64,000 nucleotides of DNA from Rhodovastum atsumiense (GCF_937425535.1 NZ_OW485601.1:5005501-5069500), one strand, 5' to 3'; numbered from the stretch's first letter, positions 17,414 to 26,568 are shown. Program-made: numbers and translations. The notes: generated by a model not told the origin, from the sequence alone.

Positions 17414-19254
17414 GCCAGCTCCTTCCAGCGCAGGCAGCGCGTGAGATGGTCCGGCGCGGCATGTTCCAGCACCGGCGGTGTGGACGTGCAGTTCGGGCGC
17501 GCATGCTCGCAGCGTGGCGCGAAGCGGCAGCCCGGCGGCATCTCCCAGGCCAGCGGCACCGTGCCGGGAATGGCGGAGAGCCGCTCGGCATCGCCCTCCG
17601 GCGTGGAGGCGATCAGCGCCGCGGTATAGGGGTGGCGCGGGGCGGCGAACACCTTCGCCACCGGGCCTTCCTCCACCAGCTCGCCCGCGTACATCACCGC
17701 GACGCGGTGCGCGATCTCGGATACTACGGCGAGGTTGTGGGTGACGAACACCAGCCCGAGTCCGCGTTCGGCCTGCTGCAGCGCCTGCAGCAGGTCCAGG
17801 ATCTGTGCCTGCACGGTGACGTCCAGCGCGGTGGTGGGCTCGTCGGCCAGCAACAGCCGCGGATGGTTGGCGATGGCGGCGGCGATCATCACCCGCTGGC
17901 GCTGCCCGCCGGACAGCTCGTGCGGGAAGGCGCGGGCGCGGCGCGCCGGATCGGGCAGGCCGACCGCGCGCAGCAGCTCCACCACCTGCGTGCCGGTGCC
18001 GCGCACCGCCTCGGCCACCTGGGTGCCGACGCGCAGCAGCGGGTTGAGGCTGCTGGCCGGATCCTGGAACACCATGGCGATCTCGTGGCCGCGCAGGCGC
18101 CGCAGCTCCGGTTCCGGCAGCCGCAGCAGGTCCACGGTCCGGCCGTCATGGCCGGTGTAGAGGATCTGTCCCGCTGCCACCCGCACCGCCGGCGGCAGCA
18201 GCCCCATCACCGCGAGGCTGGTCAGCGTCTTGCCCGAGCCGCTTTCGCCCACCAGCGCCAGCGTCTCGCCCGGCGCCACCGTCAGGCTGAGGTTGCGCAC
18301 CACCGGTACCCGCCCGGCGCGGCCGGCGATCTCCAGCGTCAGCTCGCGCAGCTCCAGCAGGCAGGGCGTCTCCGCCGGGGCGGCTTGGGTGGCGCGCGGC
18401 GGCAGCGCGGCGACGCGGCGCAGGAAGCCCGGCCGGCCGATCTCGGCGGCGCGCGGGTCGAGCAGGTCGCGCAGCCGGTCGCACAGCAGGTTCAGCAGCA
18501 GCACCGTGCCGCCGAGCGCGAGGCAGGGCCACAGCAGAAGGGCCGGCGCCTGTTCCATGGTGGCGCGGGCGCTGCGGATCATCAGCCCCCAGGAGGGCGA
18601 GGGCGGCGTCACCCCCAGGCCGAGGAAGGACAGGCCGCTTTCCAGCACCATCGCCGCGGCGACGGTCAGCGACACCTGCACGATCAGCGGCGGCAGGATA
18701 TTCGGCAGCAGCGTGCGCAGCAGGATGCGCCCGGCCCGCGCGCCCAGCGATTGCTGCGCCGTCACGTAATCCAGCGCGCGCACCGAGAGCGTTTCGGCAT
18801 AGGCGACGCGGGCGAAGCCGGGGGCGAACAGCACCGACAGCGACACCGCCAGCGTGCCCGCGCCGGGGCCGAGCAGCGTCACCACCAGCAGCGCCAGCAG
18901 CATCGGCGGGAAGCACAGCACCACCTCGGCCAGCCGCACCGTGGCCAGCTCCACCGCGCCGCGCCAGTAGCCGCCGAGCACGCCCAGCGCCGTGCCGGCC
19001 GCGCCTGCGATCAGCGCCACGGTGAAGGCCACACCCAGCGAGACCCGCGCCCCCCAGACGATGCGCGCCAGCACGTCGCGGCCGTACTCGTCCTGGCCGA
19101 GCCAATGCGCCGCCGAAGGCCCGGCCAGCCGTCCGGCCACGTCCTGGCGCACCGGATCGGCCAGCGGCAGCAGCGGGGCAGCGAGGGCGAGCAGCAGCAC
19201 CACCCCCAGCAGCAGGGCGGGCAATCCCAGGCGGTACCAGGACGCAGTACGCAT
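17410..19254 (-). CDS. fused ABC permease (DppC-like) and ATP-binding protein (DppD-like)
   Basis: 614 residues joining two normally separate subunits. Residues about 1-280 are a DppC-type permease with the EAA-loop region (AYAETLSVRALDYVTAQQSLGA) and membrane helices. Residues about 300-610 are an ATPase with Walker A GESGSGKT, signature ELSGGQRQRVMIAAAI, Walker B LLLADEPTTALD and the Opp-type C-terminal cysteine region (PPGCRFAPRCEHARPNC). Such fusions occur in the dipeptide/nickel family. The start overlaps the DppB-like stop by one base (TGATG). No frameshift is needed, so the fusion is real in this sequence. Confidence 0.9.
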   Translation of the reverse strand: MRTASWYRLGLPALLLGVVLLLALAAPLLPLADPVRQDVAGRLAGPSAAHWLGQDEYGRDVLARIVWGARVSLGVAFTVALIAGAAGTALGVLGGYWRGAVELATVRLAEVVLCFPPMLLALLVVTLLGPGAGTLAVSLSVLFAPGFARVAYAETLSVRALDYVTAQQSLGARAGRILLRTLLPNILPPLIVQVSLTVAAAMVLESGLSFLGLGVTPPSPSWGLMIRSARATMEQAPALLLWPCLALGGTVLLLNLLCDRLRDLLDPRAAEIGRPGFLRRVAALPPRATQAAPAETPCLLELRELTLEIAGRAGRVPVVRNLSLTVAPGETLALVGESGSGKTLTSLAVMGLLPPAVRVAAGQILYTGHDGRTVDLLRLPEPELRRLRGHEIAMVFQDPASSLNPLLRVGTQVAEAVRGTGTQVVELLRAVGLPDPARRARAFPHELSGGQRQRVMIAAAIANHPRLLLADEPTTALDVTVQAQILDLLQALQQAERGLGLVFVTHNLAVVSEIAHRVAVMYAGELVEEGPVAKVFAAPRHPYTAALIASTPEGDAERLSAIPGTVPLAWEMPPGCRFAPRCEHARPNCTSTPPVLEHAAPDHLTRCLRWKELA

Positions 19255-20207
19255 CAGCCGGCCCTCACCCGCGGGTCGATCACCGCATAGAGCAGGTCCA
19301 CCACGAAATTCAGCGCCACGAACAGCGCCGAGATCACCAGCACGATGCCGACCACCTCGGGGTAGTCGCGTGCTTCCACCGCCCGCACCAGGTAGCCGGA
19401 CAGGCCCGGCCAGTTGAACACGTATTCCACCAGCACCGTGCCGCCGAGCAGCCCCCCCAGGTGCAGCGCCAGCACCGTGACCACCGGCGTCAGCGCGTTG
19501 CGCAGCACATGCCGGCGCAGGATCCGCCCCGGCGCCACCCCGCGCGCCTGCGCCGCCCGCACATGCTCGCGCCGCACCACTTCCAGCACCGCGCTGCGGG
19601 TGACGCGCAGCACCACCCCGCCGAGCCCGACCGCGATCGTGCCGGCCGGCAGCAGCAGCAGGCCGAGATGCCGCCAGGGATCGGTGGCGAAGGGCACGTA
19701 GCCGCCCGCCGGCACCAGCCGCAGCATCTGCGCCAGCACCAGCAGCGCCAGCGTGCCGACCACGAAGACCGGCAGCGACAACGACAACGCCGCGAGCCCC
19801 GCCAGTGCGCGGTCGATCGCGCTGCCCGCCCGCACCGCCGCCAGCACGCCCAGCGGCAGCCCGCCGAGCACGGCCAGCAGCCCGGCCATCCCCACCAGTT
19901 CCAGCGTGCGCGGCAGCCGCAGCGCGATTTCCTCGGCCACCGGGTGCTCGTCGATCAGCGAGGTGCCGAAATCGCCCTGCAGCACGCCGCCCAGATAGGC
20001 GGCGTATTGCGTGAGCAGCGGCTGGTCGAGGCCCAGGCGCTGGCGCAGGTCGGCGACCATGCCCGGATCGGGCGCGACGCCGCCCTGCGCCAGCAGCAGC
20101 TCGGCCGGATCGCCCGGGATCAGGTGGATCACCAGGAACACCAGCGTCGCCACCACCCAGACCAGGGCCAGCGACACCAGCAGGCGGCGGGCGGCGAAGG
20201 CCAGCAT
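19254..20207 (-). CDS. dipeptide-type ABC transporter permease (DppB-like)
   Basis: 317-residue inner-membrane permease with about six helices; the first segment is LLVSLALVWVVATLVFLVIHLIPGDP shortened to its key feature, a long hydrophobic start ending in IPGDP, the hallmark of DppB/OppB. EAA-loop-like region VRREHVRAAQARGVAPGRIL. The C-terminal NFVVDLLYAVIDPRVR is also family-typical. It pairs with the permease half of the downstream fusion. It starts 4 nt after the solute-binding-protein gene. Confidence 0.92.
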   Translation of the reverse strand: MLAFAARRLLVSLALVWVVATLVFLVIHLIPGDPAELLLAQGGVAPDPGMVADLRQRLGLDQPLLTQYAAYLGGVLQGDFGTSLIDEHPVAEEIALRLPRTLELVGMAGLLAVLGGLPLGVLAAVRAGSAIDRALAGLAALSLSLPVFVVGTLALLVLAQMLRLVPAGGYVPFATDPWRHLGLLLLPAGTIAVGLGGVVLRVTRSAVLEVVRREHVRAAQARGVAPGRILRRHVLRNALTPVVTVLALHLGGLLGGTVLVEYVFNWPGLSGYLVRAVEARDYPEVVGIVLVISALFVALNFVVDLLYAVIDPRVRAG

Positions 20208-20211
20208 GGGG

Positions 20212-21735
20212 TCAGCCCACCGCGGTCGTCTCGAAGGTCAGGCCGGAATAGAAGGTCAGCGCCCCCGGCAGGTTGGTGAAGCCCGTCACCTCGCGGCGCA
20301 TGGCGTAGCCCTGGCTGCGCCAGGTCAGGCTGGCGATCGGCACGTCCTCGATCGCCACCCGCTCCATCTCGCGATAGATGTCGCGCCGCTTCGCCTCGTC
20401 GAACTCGGCGCGGCCGGCGGCGAGCAGCTCGGTGACGCGCGGCGTCTTCAGCCCGAAGCTGCGCACATAGGCCGGCGAAAGGCTGCCATCGATGAAGCTG
20501 GCGATGCCGTCGGCGTCGTTGCTGTCGGCGGCGGTGCCCTGGACGGCGATGTCGTACTGCCCGCGATTGCCGATGGCAACGCGCGTCGCCCAGTCCGGCA
20601 GGTTGAGCTGCGCATTGATGCCGACCGCGGCCAGGTGCTGCTGCACCACCTCGGCGGTGTCCTTGTGCATGCTGTACTGCGCGGTGGCGAGCAGGCCGCA
20701 GGAAATCCCGCCGCCGTAGCCGGCTTCCTTCAGCAGCCGGCGCGACAGGTCGGGATCGTAGGCCCAGGCATCCTTGAACTCGGGATTGTAGAACGGGCTG
20801 TTGGCCGGGATCGGCAGGTGCGCGAGCGGCGCGCCGCGGCCGAAGAAGGCGGCCTTCACCAGTTCGTCGCGACGGATGGCGTGCGCCACCGCCCGGCGCA
20901 CGCGGGCGTCGTTGAAGGGCGGGCGGGTGCCGTTGAAGGTCAGGAACATGAACGGCCCGTCGATGGTATCCAGCCGCAGCGCCGGATTGGCGCTGATCGC
21001 GTCCATCGCCTGCCAGGGCACGTACTCGATCAGGTCGACATCGCCGGATTGCAAGGCGGCGACGCGCAGGTTCTCGTCGGCATAGGTGACGACGCGCACG
21101 CCCTTCAGCTTCGGCAGGCCCGGCCGGTAGAAGCCGGGGAAGGCCGTGAGGTCGAGCGAGACGCCGCGTTCCTGCGCAGTCAGCGTGAACGGCCCCGCGC
21201 CGATGAACTGCCCGCGCGGCGAGGCGCGGGAGATGATCGGCATGTGGTAGCTCGCCATCCAGGTCGGCAGGGTCGCCACCGGCGTGCGGGTGACGATGCG
21301 CACGGTGCGCTCGTCCGGTGTCTCGATGCGCTCGATCGTTTGCATCTCGGCGCGGAAATAGGCGGTCGACTGCGCCCCGCCGACCTGCTCGAGCGTCCAT
21401 TTCACATCGGCGGACGTCACCTTCTCGCCGTTGTGGAAGGTGGCCGGGCGCAGCTTGAACACCCAGGTGCTGTCGCCTTCGTGCGTCCAGGATTCCGCCA
21501 GTTCCGCACGCAGGTTGCCGTCGGGGCCGTAGGAGAGCAGGCCGCGATAGATCATCAGCTTGATGGTGCCGGCGGCGGTGCCGCTGTTGGCCCAGGGCTG
21601 GATGGTCGGCGGGTAGCTGGACAGGCCGAAGGTCAGCACCCCCGGCGTGCGGGCGCGCGCGCCGGGCACGCGCAGGAAAGGCAGGGTCGCGGCGGCACCG
21701 GCCAGGACGGCGCGGCGGGGCAGGGACATGGCCAT
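20212..21735 (-). CDS. extracellular solute-binding protein, family 5 (dipeptide/oligopeptide type)
   Basis: 507 residues. Periplasmic receptor of the importer. The N-terminus has a twin-arginine-like signal (MAMSLPRRAVLAGAAATLPF) ending near ARA. The SBP_bac_5 core includes RAELAESWTHEGDSTWVFKLRPATFHNGEKVTSADV (described here by its start and end residues only), LTFNGTRPPFNDARVRRAVA and IPIPANSPF-like segments. I start at 21735, with GGGAGAGAG seven bases upstream; an in-frame ATG six bases later is possible. Gene order suggests the ligand is a peptide-like or cyclic amide compound rather than bulk peptide. Export by the Tat system is inferred from the RR motif. Confidence 0.88.
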   Translation of the reverse strand: MAMSLPRRAVLAGAAATLPFLRVPGARARTPGVLTFGLSSYPPTIQPWANSGTAAGTIKLMIYRGLLSYGPDGNLRAELAESWTHEGDSTWVFKLRPATFHNGEKVTSADVKWTLEQVGGAQSTAYFRAEMQTIERIETPDERTVRIVTRTPVATLPTWMASYHMPIISRASPRGQFIGAGPFTLTAQERGVSLDLTAFPGFYRPGLPKLKGVRVVTYADENLRVAALQSGDVDLIEYVPWQAMDAISANPALRLDTIDGPFMFLTFNGTRPPFNDARVRRAVAHAIRRDELVKAAFFGRGAPLAHLPIPANSPFYNPEFKDAWAYDPDLSRRLLKEAGYGGGISCGLLATAQYSMHKDTAEVVQQHLAAVGINAQLNLPDWATRVAIGNRGQYDIAVQGTAADSNDADGIASFIDGSLSPAYVRSFGLKTPRVTELLAAGRAEFDEAKRRDIYREMERVAIEDVPIASLTWRSQGYAMRREVTGFTNLPGALTFYSGLTFETTAVG

Positions 21736-21772
21736 GCGGAACTCTCTCCCGATGCGGTTGCGCGGCAAAGGC

Positions 21773-23428
21773 TCAGGCGGTCAGGCCGTAGGTGGCTTGG
21801 GCGGTGTCGGCGCCGATCACGCCCTCGGCGCGGTCGCGCGCCACTGCTTCCGGGGCGCGCTCGGCGGGCGGGCCGTAGCCGCCGCCACCGGGGCTGATCA
21901 CCGCGAACCACTGGCCGGCCTTCAGGGCGGCGCGGTCATCGTGGAATTCCACGCCGGGGCCGCATTCGATGCCGCCATGCCCCCCGGGGCCGCCGCCGAA
22001 CAGGCCCCAGCTCTGCGAGCGCAGCCGCGAGGCATCGACCCGCACCAGGCAATCCGCATCGGCCCGGTACACCCGCCGCAGCCCCATGCCGCCGCGGGTG
22101 CGGCCGACCCCGCCGGACTCCGCCACCAGCTCGTAGCGCAGCAGCGTCAGCGGATATTCCAGCTCCAGCGCTTCCACCGGCAGGTTGGAGGTGTTGGTGA
22201 CGTGGACATGGATGCCGTCGAGCCCGTCCTTGCCGGCCCGCGCGCCGCCGCCGCCGCCCATCGTCTCCAGGTAGACCCACAGCGAGCCGTCATCGGGGCG
22301 CTGGCCGATGAAGGTGGCCACGGTGCAGGTGGAGTTGGAACAGGCGGTGACCCGCTCCGGCACCGCCTGGGCGAGCGCGCCGAGGATCAGGTCGGAGACG
22401 CGCTGGCAGGTCTGCACCCGGCCGTTCACCGCCGCCGGATGCACGCAGTTCAGCACGCTGCCCTCGCGCGCGGTGACGCTCAGCGGTCGTGCCAGGCCGG
22501 CATTGGGCAGGATGGTCGGATCGACCACTGATTTCACGATGTAGTAGGTGGTGGCCAGCAGCGCCGTGTAGGTCATGTTGATACCGGCACGTACCTGGTC
22601 GGGCGCGTCGAAATGCAGCGACATGCTGTCGCCCTTGACCGTCACCTCCACCGCGAGCCGCAGCGTTTGCGGGATCTCGGTATTGTCGAACACGTCCTCG
22701 AAGCGCCAGGTGCCGTCGGGCATCGCGGCGATGCCGGCGCGCATCTTGCGTTCGGCGTAGTCGAGCAGCGCCTCGCCGGCGGCGAGCACGGTGGCGGTGC
22801 CGTACTTGGCGCAGAGCGCGCGGAAGCGCTGCACGCCCACCCGGTTCGCCGCCATCTGCGCGCGCAGGTCGGACAGCCGTTCGCGCGGCACCTGGCAGTT
22901 CAGCAGGATCAGCTCCTGCACGTCCTCCTGCAGCACCCCGGCGCGATACAGCCGCACCGGCGGGATGCGCAGTCCTTCCTGGTAGATATGCGCATGGCCG
23001 CGATCGGCGAAGTCGGAATGGTGCGCGAGATTTACCGTCCAGGCGACCAGCCTGCCTTCGACGAAGATCGGCTCGGCCAGCACGATGTCGGGCAGGTGGG
23101 TGCCGCCGCCGGCATAGGCGTCGTTGCCGATGAACACGTCGCCGGGCCGCATGTCCTCGATCGGGTGCAGCCGGGCGATGTGCGGCACGATGCCGATGAA
23201 GCTGCCCAGGTGGATCGGGATGTGCTCGGCCTGGCACAGCGTGCGCCCGGCGGCGTCGAACAGCGCCGTCGAGCAGTCGCGGCGTTCCTTGATGTTGGTG
23301 GAATAGGACGCGCGGATCAGCGCTTCCCCGGTCTCTTCCACGATCGAGGACAGCGCCGCCCCGATCACCTCGACGGTGATCGGATCGAGCGCGGCGGCCG
23401 CGCCCGGCAGGGTCTGGCTCTGGCTCAT
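21773..23428 (-). CDS. hyuB: hydantoinase/oxoprolinase B subunit (HyuB)
   Basis: 551 residues, HyuB/N-methylhydantoinase B family, partner of HyuA. Motifs include ITVEVIGAALSSIVEETGEAL at the N-terminus (shown by its ends), GDVFIGNDAYAGGGTHLPD, NLAHHSDFADRGH with metal-binding-type histidines and the glycine-rich GGGPGGHGG. Together with HyuA it carries out ATP-dependent opening of a cyclic amide (hydantoin, N-methylhydantoin or 5-oxoproline). The ATG at 23428 has a perfect GGAGGT ribosome-binding site and overlaps the HyuA stop by four bases. No N-carbamoylase gene is in the cluster, so the product may be an amino acid directly, as for 5-oxoprolinase. Confidence 0.9.
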   Translation of the reverse strand: MSQSQTLPGAAAALDPITVEVIGAALSSIVEETGEALIRASYSTNIKERRDCSTALFDAAGRTLCQAEHIPIHLGSFIGIVPHIARLHPIEDMRPGDVFIGNDAYAGGGTHLPDIVLAEPIFVEGRLVAWTVNLAHHSDFADRGHAHIYQEGLRIPPVRLYRAGVLQEDVQELILLNCQVPRERLSDLRAQMAANRVGVQRFRALCAKYGTATVLAAGEALLDYAERKMRAGIAAMPDGTWRFEDVFDNTEIPQTLRLAVEVTVKGDSMSLHFDAPDQVRAGINMTYTALLATTYYIVKSVVDPTILPNAGLARPLSVTAREGSVLNCVHPAAVNGRVQTCQRVSDLILGALAQAVPERVTACSNSTCTVATFIGQRPDDGSLWVYLETMGGGGGARAGKDGLDGIHVHVTNTSNLPVEALELEYPLTLLRYELVAESGGVGRTRGGMGLRRVYRADADCLVRVDASRLRSQSWGLFGGGPGGHGGIECGPGVEFHDDRAALKAGQWFAVISPGGGGYGPPAERAPEAVARDRAEGVIGADTAQATYGLTA

Positions 23429-25497
23429 GCCGGCACCTCCAGGATCAGGTTGAGATAGGCATCGACCCGCGCGGTCATGCCGGGCGGCACCACCGTGGTG
23501 GTGTCCATCTGCTCGACGATGGCGGGACCGGCGAAGCGGTTGCCGGGGCGCAGGTCGTCGCGGCTGTAGATCGGCGTTGCCACGAAGTTGCCGGCTTCCG
23601 GGAACCACACCTGCCGCTTGCCGGTGATCGCGCCCGAGGCGTCCGGCCCGGCGTCCGGATAGGCGTGCAGCTCCGCCTTGGGCACCAGCCCGGTCGCTTC
23701 CAGGCGCAGCGTCACCAGTTGCACCGGTTCGCCCTCGGCGACGAAGCCGTAACGCTGGCGATGCGCTTCGGCGAAGCCCGCCTGCAGCGCGGCGATGGTG
23801 TCGGCGGAGACGGGGCCGTCCGGCAGCGGTACCGCGAGCTCGTAGTTCTGGCCGGCATAGCGCATGTCGGCGGTGCGGGTCAGGCGCCGCGCCTCGGGGG
23901 CGATCTCCTCGTGCTCGAACCACGCGGCGGCGCGCGCTTCCAGGGCGGCGAAGGCTTCGGCCACGTCTGGTACCACCTCGGCGCTGGCCGGCAGCAGGCG
24001 GGTCGCGGCGAAGTCGGCGCGCAGATCCGTCAGCAGCAGCCCCATGGCGCAGAGGATGCCGGGATTGCGTGGCACCAGCACCCGCTTCATCTCCAGCTCG
24101 CGCGCCAGCCGCGCCGCATGCAGCGGGCCGGCGCCGCCGAAGGCCATCAGCGTGTAGTCGCGCGGATCATGGCCGCGCTGGATCGAGATCACCCGGATCG
24201 CCCGCGCCATGTTGGCGGTGACGACCGACAGAATCCCCTGCGCGGTTTCCATCACGCCCAGGCCCAGCCGCTCGGCCAGCCGCCCGATCGCCGCCCGCGC
24301 GAGATCCTGGCGCACCTTCATGCGCCCGCCGAGCAGGTATTCGGGATTGAGCGTCTGCAGCACCACGTTGGCGTCGGTGGTGGCAGGTTCGGTGTTGCCG
24401 CGATCGTAGCAGACCGGGCCGGGATCGGCGCCGCAACTGCGCGGCCCCACCTTCAGCAATCCGCCGGCATCGATATAGGCGATCGAGCCGCCGCCGGCGC
24501 CCACGGTGTGGATGTCGAGCATCGGCGCCTTGATCGGATAGCCGTGCACCACCGCCTCGCCGGTGAGCTTGCAGGCGCCGCCTTGCAGCAGCGCCACGTC
24601 GGTCGAGGTGCCGCCCATGTCGAAGGTGATCAGGTCCTCGAACCCGGCGAGCCGGCCGATCGCCTGCGCGCCGACCACGCCGGTGGAGGGGCCGGACAGC
24701 ACCGTGCGCACCGGCATCTCGGCGGCGGTGGAGAAGCCGATGACGCCGCCGTTGGACTGGGTCAGGTGCGGCGTCGCCTTCATTCCCAGCGCCTGCAGCC
24801 GCGGCGTCAGGCGCTCGATGTAGCTGCGCATCACCGGGCCGAGATAGGCGTTCAGCACCACGGTCGAGAGCCGCTCGAACTCGCGGAACTCGGGGGCGAT
24901 CTCGTGGCCGGCGCAGATGAAGACGTCGGGCATCTCCTCGCGCAGGATCTCGACGGCGCGTTGCTCGTGTTCGGGGCGGATGAAGCCGTACAGGAAGGAA
25001 ACGGCGATCGCCTTCACCCCGGCTGCCTTCAGCGCCTGTGCGGCCGCGCGCATGCGCGGCTCGTCGAGCGGGGTTTCCACCGTGCCGGTGTGGGTCACCC
25101 GTTCCGGCACTTCCAGGCGCAGGTCGCGTGCCACCAGCGTGGGCGGCTTGTCGGCCTGCATGTCATACAGGTCGGGGCGCTTCTGCCGGCCGATTTCCAG
25201 CAGGTCGCGGAAGCCGTCGGTGGTAACCAGCCCGGTGCGCACGCCGCGGTGCTGGATCAGCGCGTTGGTCGCGACCGTGGTGCCGTGGCCGAAATAGGTG
25301 ACCGGCGCGGCCGGAAGTTCGCCCGCCTCGGGGGCGACGCGGCGCATGCCTTCCTCGACGCCCTGGGCGATGCCGCGGGAGGGATCGTCGGGCGTGGAGG
25401 ACACTTTCCAGACCTCGACGCGACCTTCGTCTGCATCGAACAGGCAGACATCGGTGAACGTGCCACCCGAATCGACGCCCACACGCCAACGCGCCAT
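23425..25497 (-). CDS. hyuA: hydantoinase/oxoprolinase A subunit (HyuA), ATP-binding
   Basis: 690 residues. Acetate/sugar-kinase-like ATPase of the HyuA family: RVGVDSGGTFTDV (phosphate 1 loop), GHGTTVATNAL, a conserved LTQSNGG stretch, TFDMGGTSTDVAL (phosphate 2) and GAGGGSIAYID. It phosphorylates the cyclic amide so that HyuB can open the ring. The ATG at 25497 follows a purine-rich GGGGGGA; a TTG at 25569 would add a weak extension. It is the first gene of the nine-gene operon and divergent from iclR, with the candidate operator at 25603-25625 in the 172-bp gap. Confidence 0.9.
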   Translation of the reverse strand: MARWRVGVDSGGTFTDVCLFDADEGRVEVWKVSSTPDDPSRGIAQGVEEGMRRVAPEAGELPAAPVTYFGHGTTVATNALIQHRGVRTGLVTTDGFRDLLEIGRQKRPDLYDMQADKPPTLVARDLRLEVPERVTHTGTVETPLDEPRMRAAAQALKAAGVKAIAVSFLYGFIRPEHEQRAVEILREEMPDVFICAGHEIAPEFREFERLSTVVLNAYLGPVMRSYIERLTPRLQALGMKATPHLTQSNGGVIGFSTAAEMPVRTVLSGPSTGVVGAQAIGRLAGFEDLITFDMGGTSTDVALLQGGACKLTGEAVVHGYPIKAPMLDIHTVGAGGGSIAYIDAGGLLKVGPRSCGADPGPVCYDRGNTEPATTDANVVLQTLNPEYLLGGRMKVRQDLARAAIGRLAERLGLGVMETAQGILSVVTANMARAIRVISIQRGHDPRDYTLMAFGGAGPLHAARLARELEMKRVLVPRNPGILCAMGLLLTDLRADFAATRLLPASAEVVPDVAEAFAALEARAAAWFEHEEIAPEARRLTRTADMRYAGQNYELAVPLPDGPVSADTIAALQAGFAEAHRQRYGFVAEGEPVQLVTLRLEATGLVPKAELHAYPDAGPDASGAITGKRQVWFPEAGNFVATPIYSRDDLRPGNRFAGPAIVEQMDTTTVVPPGMTARVDAYLNLILEVPA

Positions 25498-25602
25498 GCT
25501 TTTGATCCCCCCTTTGGGAATGGATGCGGCGGAGGGCTCAACTATTTGTTGCGCCTCCTGGGGAGACAAGCGAGATTTTCATTCAGCGGCATAAATTTGG
25601 AT

Positions 25603-25625
25603 AAAATTCCGTTTGACGGAATTTT
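25603..25625. promoter_or_regulatory. IclR-type operator: 10-bp inverted repeat with 3-bp spacer
   Basis: AAAATTCCGT (25603-25612), TTG, ACGGAATTTT (25616-25625), perfect arms. It lies between the divergent hyuA (start 25497) and iclR (start 25670) genes. The TTCCG...CGGAA core resembles operators reported for IclR-family proteins. It is well placed to control the operon and to autoregulate iclR, 45 bp from the iclR start. Confidence 0.72.
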
Positions 25626-25669
25626 TCAGAAAAGAGACGCCACAGGCGTCCGTCACATGGAAGTATGTC

Positions 25670-26491
25670 ATGATGAACGAAACCTCGGGTGGACTCGCCC
25701 GTCCCTTCGCGTTGCTGCGCCAGGTGGCCCAGGCCGGGCCGGGCGGGGCGCGCCTGTCCACGCTCGCCGACGCGGCCGGGCTGCCCCGGCCGAGCGCGCA
25801 TCGTCTGCTGCGCGCGCTCGTCGCCGAGGGGGCGGTGGACTACGATCCGCTCGGCAAGGTCTACACGCTCGGCATCGAGTTGTTCGTGCTGGCGTCGCGC
25901 GCCGGCTCGCCGCTCGGCCTGCGGGAGATCGCCCGGCCGGTGCTGCTGCGCCTGACCGCCTCGCTCGGCGAGACGCTGTTTCTGCTGGTCCACAATGGCT
26001 ATGACGCGGTCTGCATCGACCGCAGCGCCGGCCCCTTGCCGATCCGCTCCTTTACCGGCGACATCGGCGGGCGGGTGCCGCTGGGCATCGGCCAGGGCGC
26101 GGCGGCGATCCTGGCGTTTCTGCCCGGCCCCGAGCAGGACGAGATCATCCGCTACAACCTGCCCCGCATGCAGCAGTACGGCAGCTTCGACGAGGCGAGC
26201 CTGCGCGCCGAGTTGGCCCGCGTGCAGCAGGACGGCCATGCCGAGGGCGCGGCCGGGCTGATCCCGGGCATGGCCGGGGTCGGGGTTCCCATCCGCGACC
26301 GTGGCGGCCGCGTGGTGGCGGCGCTGAGTGTCGGCACCACCACCGACCGCCTGACCCCGGAGCGCCGGGCGGTGATGGCGATGCTGCTGAAGCGCGAGGC
26401 GGCCGAGATCAGTGCCCGGGTCAACCCCTTCGACCCCACCTTGCGCCGCGCCGCCGCGGCGATGGAGCACGCGTCGGCCCGGACGGGATGA
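25670..26491 (+). CDS. IclR-family transcriptional regulator
   Basis: 273 residues. The N-terminal winged helix (about 8-70) has RLSTLADAAGLPRPSAHRLLRALVAEG shown by key residues LADAAGLPRPSAHRLL; the C-terminal ligand-binding IclR domain (about 85-255) includes ETLFLLVHNGYDAVCIDR, VPLGIGQGAAAIL and VGVPIRDRGGRVVAALS. The start at 25670 has GGAAG seven bases before it; a TTG at 25613 lies inside the palindrome and is rejected. Divergent from the hyu-dpp-hcn operon, it is the likely regulator, responding to the imported compound or a pathway intermediate. Confidence 0.88.
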   Translation: MMNETSGGLARPFALLRQVAQAGPGGARLSTLADAAGLPRPSAHRLLRALVAEGAVDYDPLGKVYTLGIELFVLASRAGSPLGLREIARPVLLRLTASLGETLFLLVHNGYDAVCIDRSAGPLPIRSFTGDIGGRVPLGIGQGAAAILAFLPGPEQDEIIRYNLPRMQQYGSFDEASLRAELARVQQDGHAEGAAGLIPGMAGVGVPIRDRGGRVVAALSVGTTTDRLTPERRAVMAMLLKREAAEISARVNPFDPTLRRAAAAMEHASARTG

Positions 26492-26499
26492 GGCGGCGC

Positions 26500-26568
26500 C
26501 GGATTCCAAAAGAACCACGTGATGTAATGTACCACCAGCTAAAGCAGGCGGCTTTGCCCTGCAGCGGG
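26500..26568 (-). other. TnpB element right end and candidate omega RNA 3' region
   Basis: Downstream of tnpB (minus strand) the sequence reads GCAAAGCCGCCTGCTTTAGC and then TGGTGGTACATTAC. An imperfect hairpin with a GCTTTAG half followed by a G-rich stretch is typical of IS200/IS605-group right ends, and in TnpB systems the guide RNA scaffold runs through this end into flanking DNA. The exact boundary cannot be fixed from one copy. Confidence 0.45.

Noticed and set aside
23665-26004. 779-residue plus-strand frame opposite hyuA
   Set aside because: His/Arg/Gly-rich translation without motifs; it lies entirely over hyuA and runs into the iclR start region in another frame.
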